A stretch of 64,000 nt of DNA from Delphinus delphis. Taxonomy: Eukaryota; Chordata; Mammalia; Artiodactyla; Delphinidae. The translations under genes were made by a program, and so were the position numbers. How positions within the stretch are numbered: position 1 is the first letter of the stretch; the number at the start of each line of letters is the position of its first letter. Shown one piece after another: positions 31,725 through 42,905 of the stretch. The DNA is taken from positions 692,001 to 756,000 of the forward strand of contig NC_082696.1 in NCBI RefSeq assembly GCF_949987515.2. Reading direction: 5' to 3'. The notes under the pieces are model-generated. The model saw nothing but the letters and a program-made list of their open reading frames with translations, had not been told where the DNA came from and made no database searches.

Positions 31725-32999
31725 GTAAGACGTGCATCTCAGGAAGATTCTTAAACATTTAATGTCATAGAGCCTTCTGAGATGGTGATAAAAAACGGAA
31801 GACCCCATCCCTGGAAACTTGGAATTATTCCTCTACCAAACATTAATGTATATTTTTATATTAAACATTAATTTATATTTTAAATACTTCAGTTATTATT
31901 ATTAATGAATTATGTATACCCTGCTGCACAATATCAATGTTAATGTGCAACTTTGGGCGTCAATGCAATTTAGAGGAAAACCAAGTTCACAGATTGGATG
32001 TTTAGACCACGGGGGAGGTGAGTGTTTTTTTTAACAAACTCTGGAGTTATTCTTCAAGTCACGCAGAAAAGTAGGCTCCTGAAGGATTAGCCTTCGGAAC
32101 GATCTCCTCAGGGTTGAGCAGCGGAGTGAACGATTGTGTTGGGGAAGATCTACCCATGGCTGTTTTAACAGGCGGGTGAGCCGGTAGCGCCAGCTGTGCT
32201 CTTGCCTCCCCTTCACCCCTGCCTAATCTGCGCGGGAGCCCCGTGGGGAGGGGCTCGCGGGGAATCCCACAGGAGGGGATGCGGCCCTGCGCCTCTTCTG
32301 AGGCATCGTTAGGCGGGTGAGCAGCTATGGGCCCCACCCTCCCAGTCTCCCCAGCTCAGCACGGCACCCGGACGGAGCATCTTATGCTCCAGGCTGTTAC
32401 CCAGCAGCTCCCTCCCTCCACGGCACCCCGATCGGGACGTGCCCCCAGGCAGACGTAGTGGCCGCACAGACAGGCGCGAGGACAGCACTGTGGCCACGGC
32501 CGTTTGCCCTCGCGTCAGCCCCGCACATGCAGCCACCACCCTGCACTCGGGCCTCTCCCGAGCTGCACATCCCCTCAACTGTCTCCGTGCACGTCGGGGG
32601 CAAAAGGGGCGCCACTCACTGCTACCTGCTCCCGGAGACAAGGGTTTGAGTTGTGTTGTGATTTACATGGAGCTGTCCTCCTGGTGGAGGCCAAGATAAC
32701 CACTTCTGAAGACCTTGCCTCTGACGGTGACAGCTGCACACAGAAGTGGTCACAGGCCGGCCTCCACCCAGCCTGGCCAGTATCTGGACCAGGTGGGTCT
32801 TAAATTAACACTGATTCTCCACAGCACAGCCTATCCCCACGGTGAGGATAGAGAGTAGACACGCCTAGTGACCCTACAGCAATGCCACCCGGCCACAAGG
32901 GGCTGCGTTCACATTCGTTCATTTGCTTCAAAGCACGTGTGAGTCTGGCCCAACGTGACGATGAGGATGGTCCCAGGGTACAGCCCACCCGCCGACACC
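31725..32999. other. AT-rich block then GC-rich unique DNA
   Basis: 31790-32000 is AT-rich with two near-copies of 'aaacattaat(g/t)tatatttt' at 31839 and 31864. No L1 or LTR match was found. From 32200 the sequence is GC-rich with chance frames on both strands. No exon was recognised. Confidence 0.45.
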
Positions 33000-33130
33000 A
33001 AGCAGTGCTCAGACCCCAGCGCCGCGCGCGTGTGCTTGGACAGCCCCGCGCGCCGCAATTATCTGCTTACGGACCCGGGTTTCCCTGGGACGGCGGCTCC
33101 CTGGGGAAGCGGCCTGCCGTGCCACGCTGA
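33000..33130. other. Short CpG-rich patch
   Basis: About 130 bp hold many CpG, including 'gccgcgcgcg' and 'ccccgcgcgccgc' around 33020-33056. It is too short for a standard CpG island call and no gene start can be tied to it. Confidence 0.45.
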
Positions 33131-33254
33131 GTGTCAGGACACGCCACCTGGGAGGCGACAGGAGCAGGCTCCCAAGGGACCTGGGCGTGGGGACCCGGGT
33201 GAGCCCTGCCGGACGAGGTCTGGGGAGCTCTGTGAACCGCTCCGAGACCCCCGT

Positions 33255-33345
33255 GAAATGTGCGTGTGCACACACGTGCCCACATACCTGCGCACATGCA
33301 CACGTGTACCATGTGCCCACACGCACACACACACGACTGGGTGTG
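33255..33345. repeat. Degenerate CA/TG alternating tract
   Basis: 'tgtgcgtgtgcacacacgtg', 'cgcacatgcacacgtgtacc' and 'cacacgcacacacacacgac' form about 90 bp of mostly alternating purine-pyrimidine sequence, similar to that at 30643-30795 and likewise Z-DNA-prone. Confidence 0.85.
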
Positions 33346-34045
33346 CATGGCAGGAGCCATTTCTATAGGCAGCCCCCCATGGGCACCCCTGCCAAGGGCC
33401 TCTCGTCCTGGGGGAGAGACCCAGCGGTCAGTCCTGGAAGAGTGCCGTGTGAGCCAGGAAGCCTCCGCCCTCCTCCAGGGGAACCAGGGCAGCAAGTGGT
33501 TTCTCTCAGATCCAGGGGCCGGCGTCCCCGCACCGGTGACCGAGGACAGAAGGCCCTTCTGGGAAGTGGCCTCGTTCCTGCTACACCAGGGAGGGCGGGG
33601 CACAGAGTTTACTCCCGGTTTCTCCTCCTCAGCTGCAAGACCTTTGCTAGAAGTGTCCTGGAGCCGACCTGACAGGAGAGGGCTTCCAGGGGATCAGGGG
33701 CCGCACGGAGGGGCAGCCCGTGCCAGGATCGGGGACGGGTGGGGGGCGCAGGAGGGAGAGTAGAGGCTCCCGCGGGGCGAGGCGTGTGCGCAGGACGGGC
33801 TGCCAGGGTGCCAGGGCGTTTGGGTGGCACGCCCCCGAAGCTCTCGGCACCACGGGGCACCCGTGGACAGAGGACACCTCGTGGGAGACGCACAGCCCCA
33901 GGGAGGAGGAACGGCTCTTCCGTGGAGGAAACGTGAAAACACCTGGGCGAGGAGCCTGGGCCAGTTGGAAACCGGTCGCATCAGGGACCCATTGTTACTT
34001 AAGACACGCAGAGCCATGGAGACCTTCTCCGTTCCATCCAGTACC
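33346..34045. other. GC-rich unique DNA, no gene recognised
   Basis: The frames at 33067-33603 (-), 33260-33763 (+) and 33694-34089 (-) overlap and lack domains. No repeat was recognised before the LTR at about 34050. Confidence 0.5.
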
Positions 34046-34049
34046 CGCG

Positions 34050-34412
34050 GCAGGTTGAATAGCAGCCCCTGTGGCCCGCACAGGTCCACGTCCTGTCCCC
34101 AGAACCTACGTCACTTTACACGGCGAAGAGGACTTTGCACGTGGGATCAAGGGATGGATCTGGAGACAGGAGATTATCCGGGCTTAGCTGTTGGGCCCTT
34201 AGAGAGGGACGCAGGAGGGGCCCAGCCAGGGAGCGCCGGGGGCCCCTGGCAGCTGGGGCAGCAAGGCCATCGCTCTCACCTCCAGAAGCAGCCCTGCCAC
34301 CGCCCGGATGTGAGCCCAGTGAGGCCGATTCGGGCGTCCAGGACTAAGAGTACATTTGTGCTGTTCCAAGCCACTACGTTAACAGCGTCAACAAGGCACT
34401 AATACAAACACC
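34050..34412 (+). mobile_element. MLT1-like (MaLR) solitary LTR remnant
   Basis: Ordered landmarks match a MaLR/MLT1-type LTR: 'ggttgaatagcagcccctgtgg' at the start, 'gtccacgtcctgtccccagaacc', 'cactttacacggcgaagaggactttgcacgtgggatcaag', 'tggatctggagacaggagattatcc', 'gttgggccc', 'gtgaggccgattcgggcgtccaggac', 'tttgtgctgttccaagccactacg' and 'aaggcactaatac' at the end. Such LTRs belong to ancient ERVL-related retrotransposons of early mammals. No internal retroviral genes remain here. Confidence 0.8.
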
Positions 34413-34469
34413 TTAGTGCTTTATTCTAATGAACAGGAAAACATGTTTTTGAAAATCTGTGATAACTTT

Positions 34470-34568
34470 CACAGGCTCACACTCTAGGCCTCTCACTACT
34501 TTCACAGGCTCACACTCTAGGCCTCACACTACTTTCACAGGCTCACACTCTAGGCCTCTCACACTACT
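34470..34568 (+). repeat. Tandem triplication, about 34-bp unit
   Basis: The block 'actttcacaggctcacactc' plus 'taggcctc' occurs three times in a row, starting at about 34465, 34498 and 34531. Differences are limited to a TC or CA insertion near the joints (CTCTCACT, CTCACACT, CTCTCACACT). Near identity shows a recent expansion. Confidence 0.9.
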
Positions 34569-35730
34569 TTTCCCATGAGATTTTATGTCTTTCAACGACA
34601 AATTTCCTATCACGAAGGTTCACAGAAACTTGACTCCTAGACTCAGGGAAGAACTTCTTTGTTAACCATCTTCTGTCTCTTTTCTTTTATCCAAGAGGTA
34701 AGCCTGTTTTCAGGGGGTCCCACTTCTTCCCCACGAAGGGGGCTGGTGTTGGTAAAGCAGAGCCCCAGCGGCATTGTTGGGCGAACAGGTGGCTTGACTT
34801 GTTTACGCTCTACACGTGGCAAACTCGGGGCCCAAAAGCCCTGGAGCAGAATTCTGCACACGCTTCCCGTCTTGGCCCCCAGTACGAGCTCTTCTGCACG
34901 ACAGAGGCAGAGGGGATTCAGGTCTGCTGTATGCTTCTCCACCCTGACTCACTCCGTTTCCCTGCACCCGGGGCAGGGATGGAGCTGGAATACTTACAAA
35001 CGGCCCAATGATGTTGCCCGTTGCGCACCCCTGCTACCTCTCCCAGCCTGCCCGCCACCTCCCAGGGGCATGTATCCTGGAGGACAGGCCACACGGTCAG
35101 GCTTCCAGGTGTCGGTCACCCCACTTGTGGCGTCTGCCGATGGCTGCAAGGCCGGCTGTGATGGAAACACCAACGCATGCTCCCTCGAGGTGGGATGGGC
35201 TTAGGCTGGCAGGGGAAGAGGGTGGGTTCAGAGCTGGACACTTTAAGTTTGCAATGCCTTGTGGTATCTAAGTAGGGATATCCAGTACTCTTAAATAATC
35301 CGTATCTCAAGAGAGATCGGGGGCAAAAATGCAGACTTTGGGCCATCAGAATATGGTTCTCCATTCCAACTGCAGGAACGAGTGGGAGAAGGTGCAGTTA
35401 TAAGGGAAGGCGGTCAGTGATGGAACAGGGGGGCTCCAACATTCGGGCACATGAAGAGAAGAGCATTAGAACAACAGAGAGGGTGGCGTCAGGGGAAACG
35501 GAAAAGGAGAGGCTCTCGGGAGAGAGAAGGGGGATGGAGACCCAGGGCCCCCGCTGGATTCGGCAACGAGGGTGCGTCGTAGCAGCCTGGCTGGAGCAAC
35601 GGCGGTGTGCTAGCCAGGTGGAGGAGAGCTTAGGGGAGAGCACAGGACGGAGGAGACTTCGGCCGCCCCGTGACTTAGAGGGAGGGGAGAAGAGACGGGT
35701 TTTAATGCCTCTGTTTGCAGATAGAGGGAC
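34569..35730. other. Unique DNA, no gene recognised
   Basis: The frames at 34659-35204 (+) and 34643-34942 (-) overlap. Neither shows a domain I recognise, although the minus frame has a Lys/Glu-rich N-terminal-to-end stretch (WIKEKRQKMVNK). A purine-rich part lies at 35420-35720. No repeat was recognised before the L1. Confidence 0.45.
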
Positions 35731-35734
35731 CCAA

Positions 35735-36178
35735 GCAACATGCCATCTGCAGCAACATGGGTGGACCTAGAGATTGTCATGCTCAGTGAGGTAAGTCTGA
35801 CAGAGAAAGACAAATATCCTGTGATATCACTTATACGTAGAATCTAAAAAATGATATAAAAGAACTTACTTACAAAACAGAAACAGACGCACAGATGCAG
35901 AAAACAAACTTATGGTTACCAAAGGGGATGGGCGGGAGGGATAAGTTAGGAGCTTGGGGTTGACAGATACACATACTGCGTATAGAGTAGATAATCAACA
36001 AGGACCCACTGCACAGCACAGGGCACTCTACTCAATATCTTGTAATAACCTATAATGGAAGAGAATATAAAAAAAGATTATGTATTTTTACACATACATA
36101 TAACTGAATCACTTTGCTGTTCACCTGAAACTAATACATTTTAAATCGACTATATTTTCAATAAAAAAAATTTTTTAA
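35735..36178 (+). mobile_element. L1 3' end, sense (cetartiodactyl-type)
   Basis: The sequence starts in the distal ORF2/3' UTR region ('gcaacatgggtggacctagag', 'ctcagtgaggtaagtctgac', 'tatcacttatacgtagaatc'). It continues with 'atggttaccaaaggggatg', 'aacaaggacccactgcacagcacagg', 'actgaatcactttgctgttcacctgaaactaatac', and ends in 'ttcaataaaaaaaattt'. It is short and strongly 5'-truncated. It is the same 3' UTR type as the antisense copy at 5838-6432 and is relatively well kept, so it is one of the younger L1s here. Confidence 0.92.
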
Positions 36179-37424
36179 TGTGCCCACCAAGACCTTTGCG
36201 GGGAACACAGCTGAAGCCAGCAGAGGAGAATGCTGCAGAGCTCACCAGCTTCTCAGTCTACTGTGAGGTCTGAACATTTTTAAGAAGGTTTGAAAAGAAA
36301 AGGGCTTTTGTCGCCCTACACCCTCAGTTTGTGGTCCCCAGCGTCCCCTGCCCACCACTCACAAGACCCCACTTCCCCACGGGCCCAGACGCAGCCCTGA
36401 GCGTGGTCACGTGACACGACCGGTGCTACAGGAAGGAAATCCCGGCAGGCAGACCGCCCCCCAACGCGGCAAGGCTGCAGACCTGCACGGGGGGCGAGGG
36501 CTCTCTCTGCCTTAACCTGGAACCCAGACCTTCCCGGCCCCGATCCTACAGCTTACAGCAGCTGGGCTGCGTTTGAGTTTGCATTTGCGGAGGTTTGCAA
36601 AGGAAAAGGAGCATAGAAGGGGTAGTGACAGTGGGCAGAAGAGGAGTGACGCTAGGGTAGAAGGGTCAGGATGGAGACTGTGCTCCACGACGCATGTGTG
36701 TACCAAGCTCAGCTGTGCCTTTTTATGCCCGAGATCAATAGGCCGCAGTGTGCGTGGCCATCGCCGAGCTGCTGAGGTGGAGGCCCGAGCGAGCCCGTGG
36801 GTCTGGGGGTGCAGCTGCTGCTGGTAGATTTGTTACCCTTGACAAAGTGACATCGCAGCGCCCTCGGGGCAGGAGAGCGGGCTTTCCTCCAGGCAAAGGC
36901 CTGTGGGGCTTAGCGCGCAGCCGGGCAGCCCTGTTCTCAGACTGGCTGAAAGCGTCGGTGCTGGGAACAGCTCAACTCTCCCTGAGCTCAGACAGCAGAG
37001 AGACATGCTGCAGGGAGATGTCAAACGGTCAGTTCTGCAAAGACCGGCGCTCAGGCCAAGCTCCTGTGTCAAAGATGGAATTCTCTGTACAACGTGAGTC
37101 AAGGCAACTTACACCCATTAACGACGACCTGCTCAGTGTATGTCTCCCTGTCCAGCCTTCAACAAGACACACGAAGACGGCCTCGTCTTGCAGGAAGTAG
37201 GAGAACTGACGTGGCTTCTCCTGTCTCCAGGTGGTCTGTGCTCCACGCCAACCCGCCCTCCGTCAGCTCCGCTTCTGAGATGAGGGGCCCGTCAGGGGCA
37301 GGATGACAGGGCACAACCCCACCGTATGCCAAGGGCAATGCCAAGGGCAATGCCAAGGTGGCAGCCCTTCGGAAGTGGAACTCATGGTGCTAATCCTTTG
37401 ATTTTCACTGTCCACCAGAACTTC
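36179..37424. other. Unique DNA, no gene recognised
   Basis: Only chance-like frames of up to 150 codons are present. A small 13-bp direct repeat (gccaagggcaat, three partial copies) lies at about 37328-37360. Confidence 0.5.
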
Positions 37425-37572
37425 CTTTGATCATGGAAACGTGCTGCAGTCTGCGCCGTCCAATCCGGTGGCATGTGGCTACTGAGACTGAGGAGATGAA
37501 TTTTACATTTCATTTCATTTTAATTAACTTAAATGGCCACACGTGACTCATGCTATCACACGGGACAGCAGA
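37425..37572 (+). mobile_element. hAT-type nonautonomous DNA transposon remnant (MER class)
   Basis: 'ctgcgccgtccaatccggtggc', 'catgtggctactgagactgagg' (the family has 'cacatgtggctattgag...gactgagg'), 'gaattttacatttcatttcattttaattaacttaaatggcca' and 'cacgtgactcatgc...gggacagc' follow the order of the dispersed mammalian element with 'gtagccactagccacatgtgg' ends and an AT-rich centre. The terminal inverted similarity (gtggcatgtggct and atggccacacgtgac) is partly kept. No transposase is present. Confidence 0.65.
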
Positions 37573-38070
37573 GGCAGTCGCTGGAGCTCTTGTTTTATTT
37601 ACAGACTATCAGGTCCGAAATGTATTTGACGGAGTCTGAAGGTGACAGGGAAAGTGCACTAACCTAGCTAGAAACTTTATCTGGACGGGACTAACAAAGA
37701 CAAAGTGCAGTGGTGAGCCCTTGTGTTATTAAGTCTGTATTTCAAACTGTGCTTTATCTGGGACAACACTCCTGAAAATCTCAGTCTTTTGCTTGGCTGC
37801 CTCCAGGATTCCGAAGACAGAGAACTCCCAAGGCATGCCGTGCAGTGCCGGCACCCAGAGGAGAACGTCTCCTAATCACGCCTAATGAACAGCTGTTGCG
37901 AGTGAGCCTGGTCAGCTGTTTGCGTTCATCACGGACACTTTACAGGTGACGGGCAGAGGGTCAGGCTCCAGAGGGGAAACCACACCACGGGGGTCTCTGC
38001 CCCAGACGATGGATCAGGGGCTGGAAGGGACCCGGCAAGGTCATTAGGTCGTTAGCTCCCAGCTGATCAA
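37573..38070. other. Unique DNA, nothing recognised
   Basis: No exon and no repeat family was recognised between the hAT fossil and the LTR-like remnant. Confidence 0.5.
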
Positions 38071-38071
38071 G

Positions 38072-38505
38072 ACCGTGTACCAGTTATCTGTTGCCGCGTA
38101 ACAAATTCCCCCAAACGTAGCAGCTCATACCACAAATACTTACTATCCCACATGATTAATGGAAGTCTGGGAGTGGTTCTGTCAGGCGGGTCTGGTTCTC
38201 GTGAGGCTGTAGTCACCCGAAGGCTTGACAGCGCCCAGGACCCAGGACCCACTTCCGAGATGGCGCACAGCCATGGCCGGTGGCAGGAGGTCACAGCCCT
38301 GACCACGTGGCCTCTCCCCAGGGTGACAGGGCATCCCCACAAAGTGGCAGGAGACGTCCCTGGGAGCAAGAGATGCAGGTGAGAGCAAGCGGGAGGCCAG
38401 GGTGGCCTCTGTGACACAGCTGGGAAGTCCTGCAGCATCACTTCTGCACGTTCTGCTGGCCACACAGACCAACACGGTACAACACGGAGGGTGTGAGCAC
38501 AGGGG
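38072..38505 (-). mobile_element. LTR-like interspersed repeat, antisense
   Basis: The plus strand reads 'gtaccagttatctgttgccgcgtaacaaattcccccaaacgtagcagctcataccac'. It continues with 'ctgggagtggttctgtcaggcgggtctggttctcgtgaggctgtagtcacccgaaggcttgacagc', 'cttccgagatggcgcac', 'ccacgtggcctctcc' and 'tcacttctgcacgttctgctggccacacagaccaac'. This follows closely the antisense form of a widespread eutherian LTR-type repeat ('tatctattgctgcgtaacaaattaccccaaaacttagtggc ...'). The subfamily was not resolved. The 156-codon minus frame is within it and is not a gene. Confidence 0.75.
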
Positions 38506-38849
38506 ACAGGCTCACTGGTGTGACCTCGACACTTCACCCTAACTTCTCATATCCATCCTGGCTGCTGATTTCAACTTCGTTTTAAACTCCATCCAAGTTT
38601 AGGTAACACATCATCTCCTTTCAAAATAAGAGACGGAGTTCCCGTCCATGAAGAAAGCCCTCGTGGCCTCCCAAACCTCACCCTGCTCAGTCATCACCCC
38701 ATTTCCTCAGGAGCCACCCCTCCCGCTGTCCATCTGCCGCCCACGGGCCGTGGACGCACCCGCTCCGTGAGGAGACGGGGCGCTAGGGGTAAGGCAGCGC
38801 CAGTGACGCCGGGGAAGAGACCAAACCGCGGTGCTGTGTGCACCAAGTG
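38506..38849. other. Unique DNA, nothing recognised
   Basis: About 340 bp with no recognisable exon or repeat. Confidence 0.5.
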
Positions 38850-38945
38850 TTTGCTTATTCAGCACTTACTCAGTGAGCCCTACTCTGTTCAGGGTGCTAT
38901 GTGGTGCCCCAGGATTCAGGGTGAGTAGTGGTGCTTCAAAGAACC
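38850..38945 (+). repeat. L2-like remnant
   Basis: 'tgtttgcttattcagcacttactcagtgagccctactctgttcagggtgctatg' recalls 'tatttattgagcacctactatgtgccaggcactgttctaggtgctggg' of L2-type elements. The copy is short and diverged. Confidence 0.5.
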
Positions 38946-40975
38946 CAGCCTCACCCCAGGTTTACCTGACAACGTCACAGTGTATAGATTTTCCTCCCTT
39001 AGATCTGAATCAACTCTTTTAATTTCCTATCTATGGTGTTATTTATTTTTTAAAAAGCAAGGAAACAATACTCCAAAGCACACTGCAAAGCCAAGGGATC
39101 TGAGGGTGTTTCTCATGGATTTGGTCAAAAGCAATCTGGAATCCCTACAGGCGGCCTTTATGACCATGTTTACAATCTTTACCGAATCTCAGGCTTGAAG
39201 AGCAGGCCAGGCATGTACCACAGGGACGCTGCAGGGAGCAAGGAGGAAAAGCACGCCAGCAGTTTGCACAGCTCCGTCTGAGCGTCTGCCCCGCGGTGCA
39301 AACCACTGAACATCTTAAAAATAACTTTATTTAGAGAACCCGTATGGACTTCTGAGCCCATGACATAAACAGACCACAGGGGGATTTTCCCTCATCTCCA
39401 TTTCTCCCCATCTCACCCATGTGCTCCAGGAATGTTTAAGTTAATCACTAATTTTCGTTGTTCACAGCAGAACCCAGCAGAGAGTTCAGGAAAGGAGCCC
39501 CCTCCTCCCTCCTGAGCCTGCAGCTTCAAACCCGGCTGGATCTGGGAACCAGCGCGAACCTCGCACTCCCACGTGGACTTGCCGTGCAGACGTAGGGGAC
39601 GATCCCCAAAGGTCCCTCTCAGGGGCTTCCTCGCTCTGACACTGCCGCAGTGACCCAGAAGCCCAGGGGAGGCCCCCTCATTCTCACAAGTAGACACTTG
39701 AAGGGGTGCCTCTGACCATCTCTAGGCCACAGGTTTGGATCAATTAGGAAATGAATAGATCCTTTATCACTCAGCCACTCCCCCCAGAAAACCATCTGAG
39801 AGATGCCCAGAATTGGAGGATGCTCAAAGGTGCCCAGATGAACCACACAGAACTCCCGCTACCCACGGGTACTCACTCTGGACACAGGCTTGGGTGAGGT
39901 CGGCCGTAAGTCAAGAAATCCCTTCAGGAGCTGGACGGGACTGTGTCTTCAGACAGCGTCTTTCAGGAGCCGGTTCGGCACACCTGCCTCTAGGTGAGGC
40001 AGAGTAAGACCTGCCGCCTGTCTTTCTACATAAGCCTTTACAGGGATGTCACTGATTCTCCTACATGTCACCTTTGGCTGGCTTCTCTCCCACCAGCAGA
40101 GTTCAGTCGTTGGGGCTGAGACCAAGGAGCTGCACAGCCTCAAGCATGTACTACCTGGTGTTGCAGGGAAAGTGCGCCGACCCTGCTCTGGGCCGCCACG
40201 TGGCAGCTCGTTAACTGGGCCGCACCAACACCAGACATGGATTCTTTAAGCTTCTCATTGCAGGTGCCTGGCCCGGGGGTCGACAGAGGTTCACAGTCAC
40301 CTGCCGCCTGACAGCTGTGAGCTGCAGAGCCGGGAAGTGCAGCCAGGTCCGGGGCGGGACGGTGCCGCGGGGCGCCAGGCGGGAAAGGCCGCCGCAGCTC
40401 CCTGGGCCACGGGCGGTGGTGGGGACCCCGGCCCTGACTCCCTGGGGAGCTCGGCCTCCTCCTCAGGGCCCCTGGCTTCAGATCTGACTTACACATCACC
40501 CTCCTCAGGCTTTTTCTCCTCTGGGTTTATCTTTCCTTCTCATGTAAGTTATACTTGTTGAGCTCCTACTGTGCGCTGCACACACAATAGGACAGTGGAG
40601 AGCACTCTCTGCAGCGTCACAGGGTAGAGCATCGGCTCCACACTTCTAACCAAGTTGACCAGTCAGAGCAGTTTTCCACCCAACCCTGTGCTCTGTCAGC
40701 CGGGGAGCCAGGGGGACGTTGTGGGTTCCTCTCTACACAAGCCTCAGAGGTTATGGGACGCCCCCCAAACCCCTCATGTCATCATAAACACCTCTGTGAC
40801 CACACTTCTTAAACGGAATTGTGCACTCGTTCTCACCCCGCTGTATGGGGCCATTCCTTCCAGCCGCACGGCTTACCTCACCCGTCCACTCAGGCAGGGC
40901 TTCCGCAGTGTCCACGACGTGTGGACACTGTGCTGGCCGTCTTGGAGCACACAGACCTGCTCACAGGACCTAGAG
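38946..40975. other. Unique DNA with a short CpG-rich patch
   Basis: No exon was recognised. A CpG-rich stretch lies at about 40320-40450 (14 or so CpG in 130 bp), too short to call an island. 'ttgttgagctcctactgtgcgctgcacacacaatagg' at 40555-40592 is a possible L2/MIR-type trace. The short frames at 38831-40249 show no domain. Confidence 0.45.
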
Positions 40976-40984
40976 TCCTGCTGT

Positions 40985-41135
40985 TCAGACAGTGCCCGGG
41001 ACCCGGCATCACCAGGAGTTTCTGGGTAGAAGCAGAACCTGTCCCACTTCACGCACATTGAGTCCGTCTCATTTTGACAAGATTCCCAGGTGACTCGTTG
41101 TCCATCAGAGTTGAGAGATGCTGCTCTAGGGAAGA
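40985..41135 (+). mobile_element. MER5-like hAT remnant
   Basis: 'acccggcatcaccaggagtttctgggtagaagcagaac', 'tcattttgacaagattcccaggtgactcg' and 'agagttgagagatgctgctctagg' follow MER5A-type order ('cagcatcacctgggagcttgttagaaatgcagaa ... ttttaacaagattcccaggtgattc ... agtttgagaagcactgctctagg'). It is a short nonautonomous DNA transposon fossil of the hAT group without coding capacity. Confidence 0.75.
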
Positions 41136-42570
41136 GCTCACACACATTAACACAAAGGCAAGTGTGATCGAGGCCTCAGCGGGAGATGCCACGGGGGATG
41201 GTGACGGGGACAGTCGCTGGACTCTCCGTGCACTGATTTTGTACAGATACGGTCTTACCTGACCTTTTCTAGACCTTCATCGGGAGAGGATGTGACTGAC
41301 GGATGAGACTGAGGCCTTGCGAGCTGGGTGTGTGTGCAGTCCACTCAGCTGGTCCTTGCGCAGCGCAGATTAGACCCAGGTTTGCCTGAACCGGAGCCCG
41401 TGAGCGTCTGCCCCCACAGACGCCCTGCCCCCTTCTCAGCTCCTGAGCCGCCTTACGGGCTGGGGCCGCCGCAGACCTCCCTCTAAGGCATTGGCCGAAT
41501 TTTCTGCTGACCAGTCGGCCAGTCTCTACTCATTTTCTCCCAGAAATGTCCACCCAGACCCTCTGGCCCCCAAGGCCCTGGAGGTCACTTGAGCCACAGC
41601 GATGGGTGCGTTTTCACATCCTCAGCCATGCAACCCCAGAAAAGGTGGGGTCAGGAGGGCCGAAGAGCCGGAGAAAAGAGAAGAGGCGCGGAGACGTTCG
41701 GACAGAGCCACTGGGTACACTGTACATGTCAGCGCATGCTCCCTCTCTGCAAATTCACTGCATTTGTGTTTTAAGAATGTTCCACCCAGGAATGCCAGTG
41801 TACATTTTGAATAAAGAATAGAATTAGCTCAAGTCAAGCCATGCGGTTTTCTATTATTTATGTAAACACTGACTCTCAAGCGATATCTCACTTTTACTTT
41901 CACTGAACTTAAAAGTCTTATATTAACAGGAATTAACAACTGCCTAGGATTCCGAATGGGTCATCTTCTTAAACCTTAACTATGTTAACTATCCCTTCAC
42001 TATCTTAATTTCAACACCGAGGAGAAAAAAAATGCAAAAGAGACGTTCAAACAGCCTTCCAACTTCAGCAGAAATTCAGACACTGACCCGTGTCCTTCTG
42101 ATGACGCTGCTCCTGCCAGGCTGGGAGCTCCGGTCCCTCTGAGCTGTTGGCCGGAGCAGCTGTCTGCCTGCTCGGGCGGCAGAGCGGGGGCAGCTCCCAA
42201 ATACACAAAACTGCTTGGGGGGTCGAGTGAGAGAGGGGCCTGCCCCGGCCCGCTCAGCAGGGTCCCATTCCTGGGTGGGCAGGTGCCGCTGGAGAAGAGC
42301 CTGGTTCAGGGACAAAATGCACGTGGCACGCCCCTCGGGGGACCGCGCCACGCCCCCCAGGGGACCACGTCACGCCCTGGGGAGGAGCCTCTGCGCCAGG
42401 ACAGCTCCTCCCCCGCAGGCCCTGCAGCCCCGAGTCCTTATGGCGCCGACGCACAGACAGCGCGGTGCGTGCGGAGAGCGAGGCCTGCGTGGCTGAAACG
42501 CCCCGGGGTACCAGCGACACGCTCAGCGGCAGGGCTGCCAGGACCCATCAATCTGCACGAGCAGGAGTTA
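41136..42570. other. Unique DNA, no gene recognised
   Basis: Moderately AT-rich at 41830-42000, otherwise GC-rich. An AATAAA lies in 'ttttgaataaagaatag' at about 41808, but no upstream transcript structure supports it. Frames on both strands at 42076-42723 overlap and lack domains. Confidence 0.45.
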
Positions 42571-42589
42571 TTGTTCATTTCGCCATCAC

Positions 42590-42905
42590 CACACCCTAAA
42601 TCTGTGGGCTCTTTAATGCATGTGCAAATATTTTCCAGAAAACTAGTTTTTATTTGCATATTAAAACTTTCCCTTTGTGCTTTGTCTCCAATAAGTTCCA
42701 AAACGTATATTTGCATAATGTGATATTTCTTGCTTTTTCTCTTTGACTTACACCTAGTCAACCCTCCCCCTAGTTGGTACCACAAACACGTGATTCGAGT
42801 ATTGTCTTCTCTTGCTTTCGTTGTTCTGTTTCAGCTGATTTGTTCATAGTAATAAATACAAATGTCATTTTATTCCTGCTTGATATAAACTTTAAAGGGT
42901 AAAAC
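42590..42905. promoter_or_regulatory. Candidate regulatory block with two octamer motifs
   Basis: Two exact POU/octamer motifs ATTTGCAT occur at 42652-42659 and 42709-42716, 57 bp apart, and a one-mismatch reverse form (GTGCAAAT) at 42622-42629. The block is AT-rich and repeat-free and contrasts with GC-rich flanks. Octamers are bound by POU-domain factors. A cluster of three in 100 bp is more than I would expect by chance in this window, but AT-rich sequence raises the odds. Function is inferred. Confidence 0.35.

Noticed and set aside
34643..34942. Minus frame with a Lys/Glu-rich stretch (WIKEKRQKMVNK)
   Set aside because: Looked briefly like a transposon or zinc-finger remnant, but no ordered motif or family match could be found.
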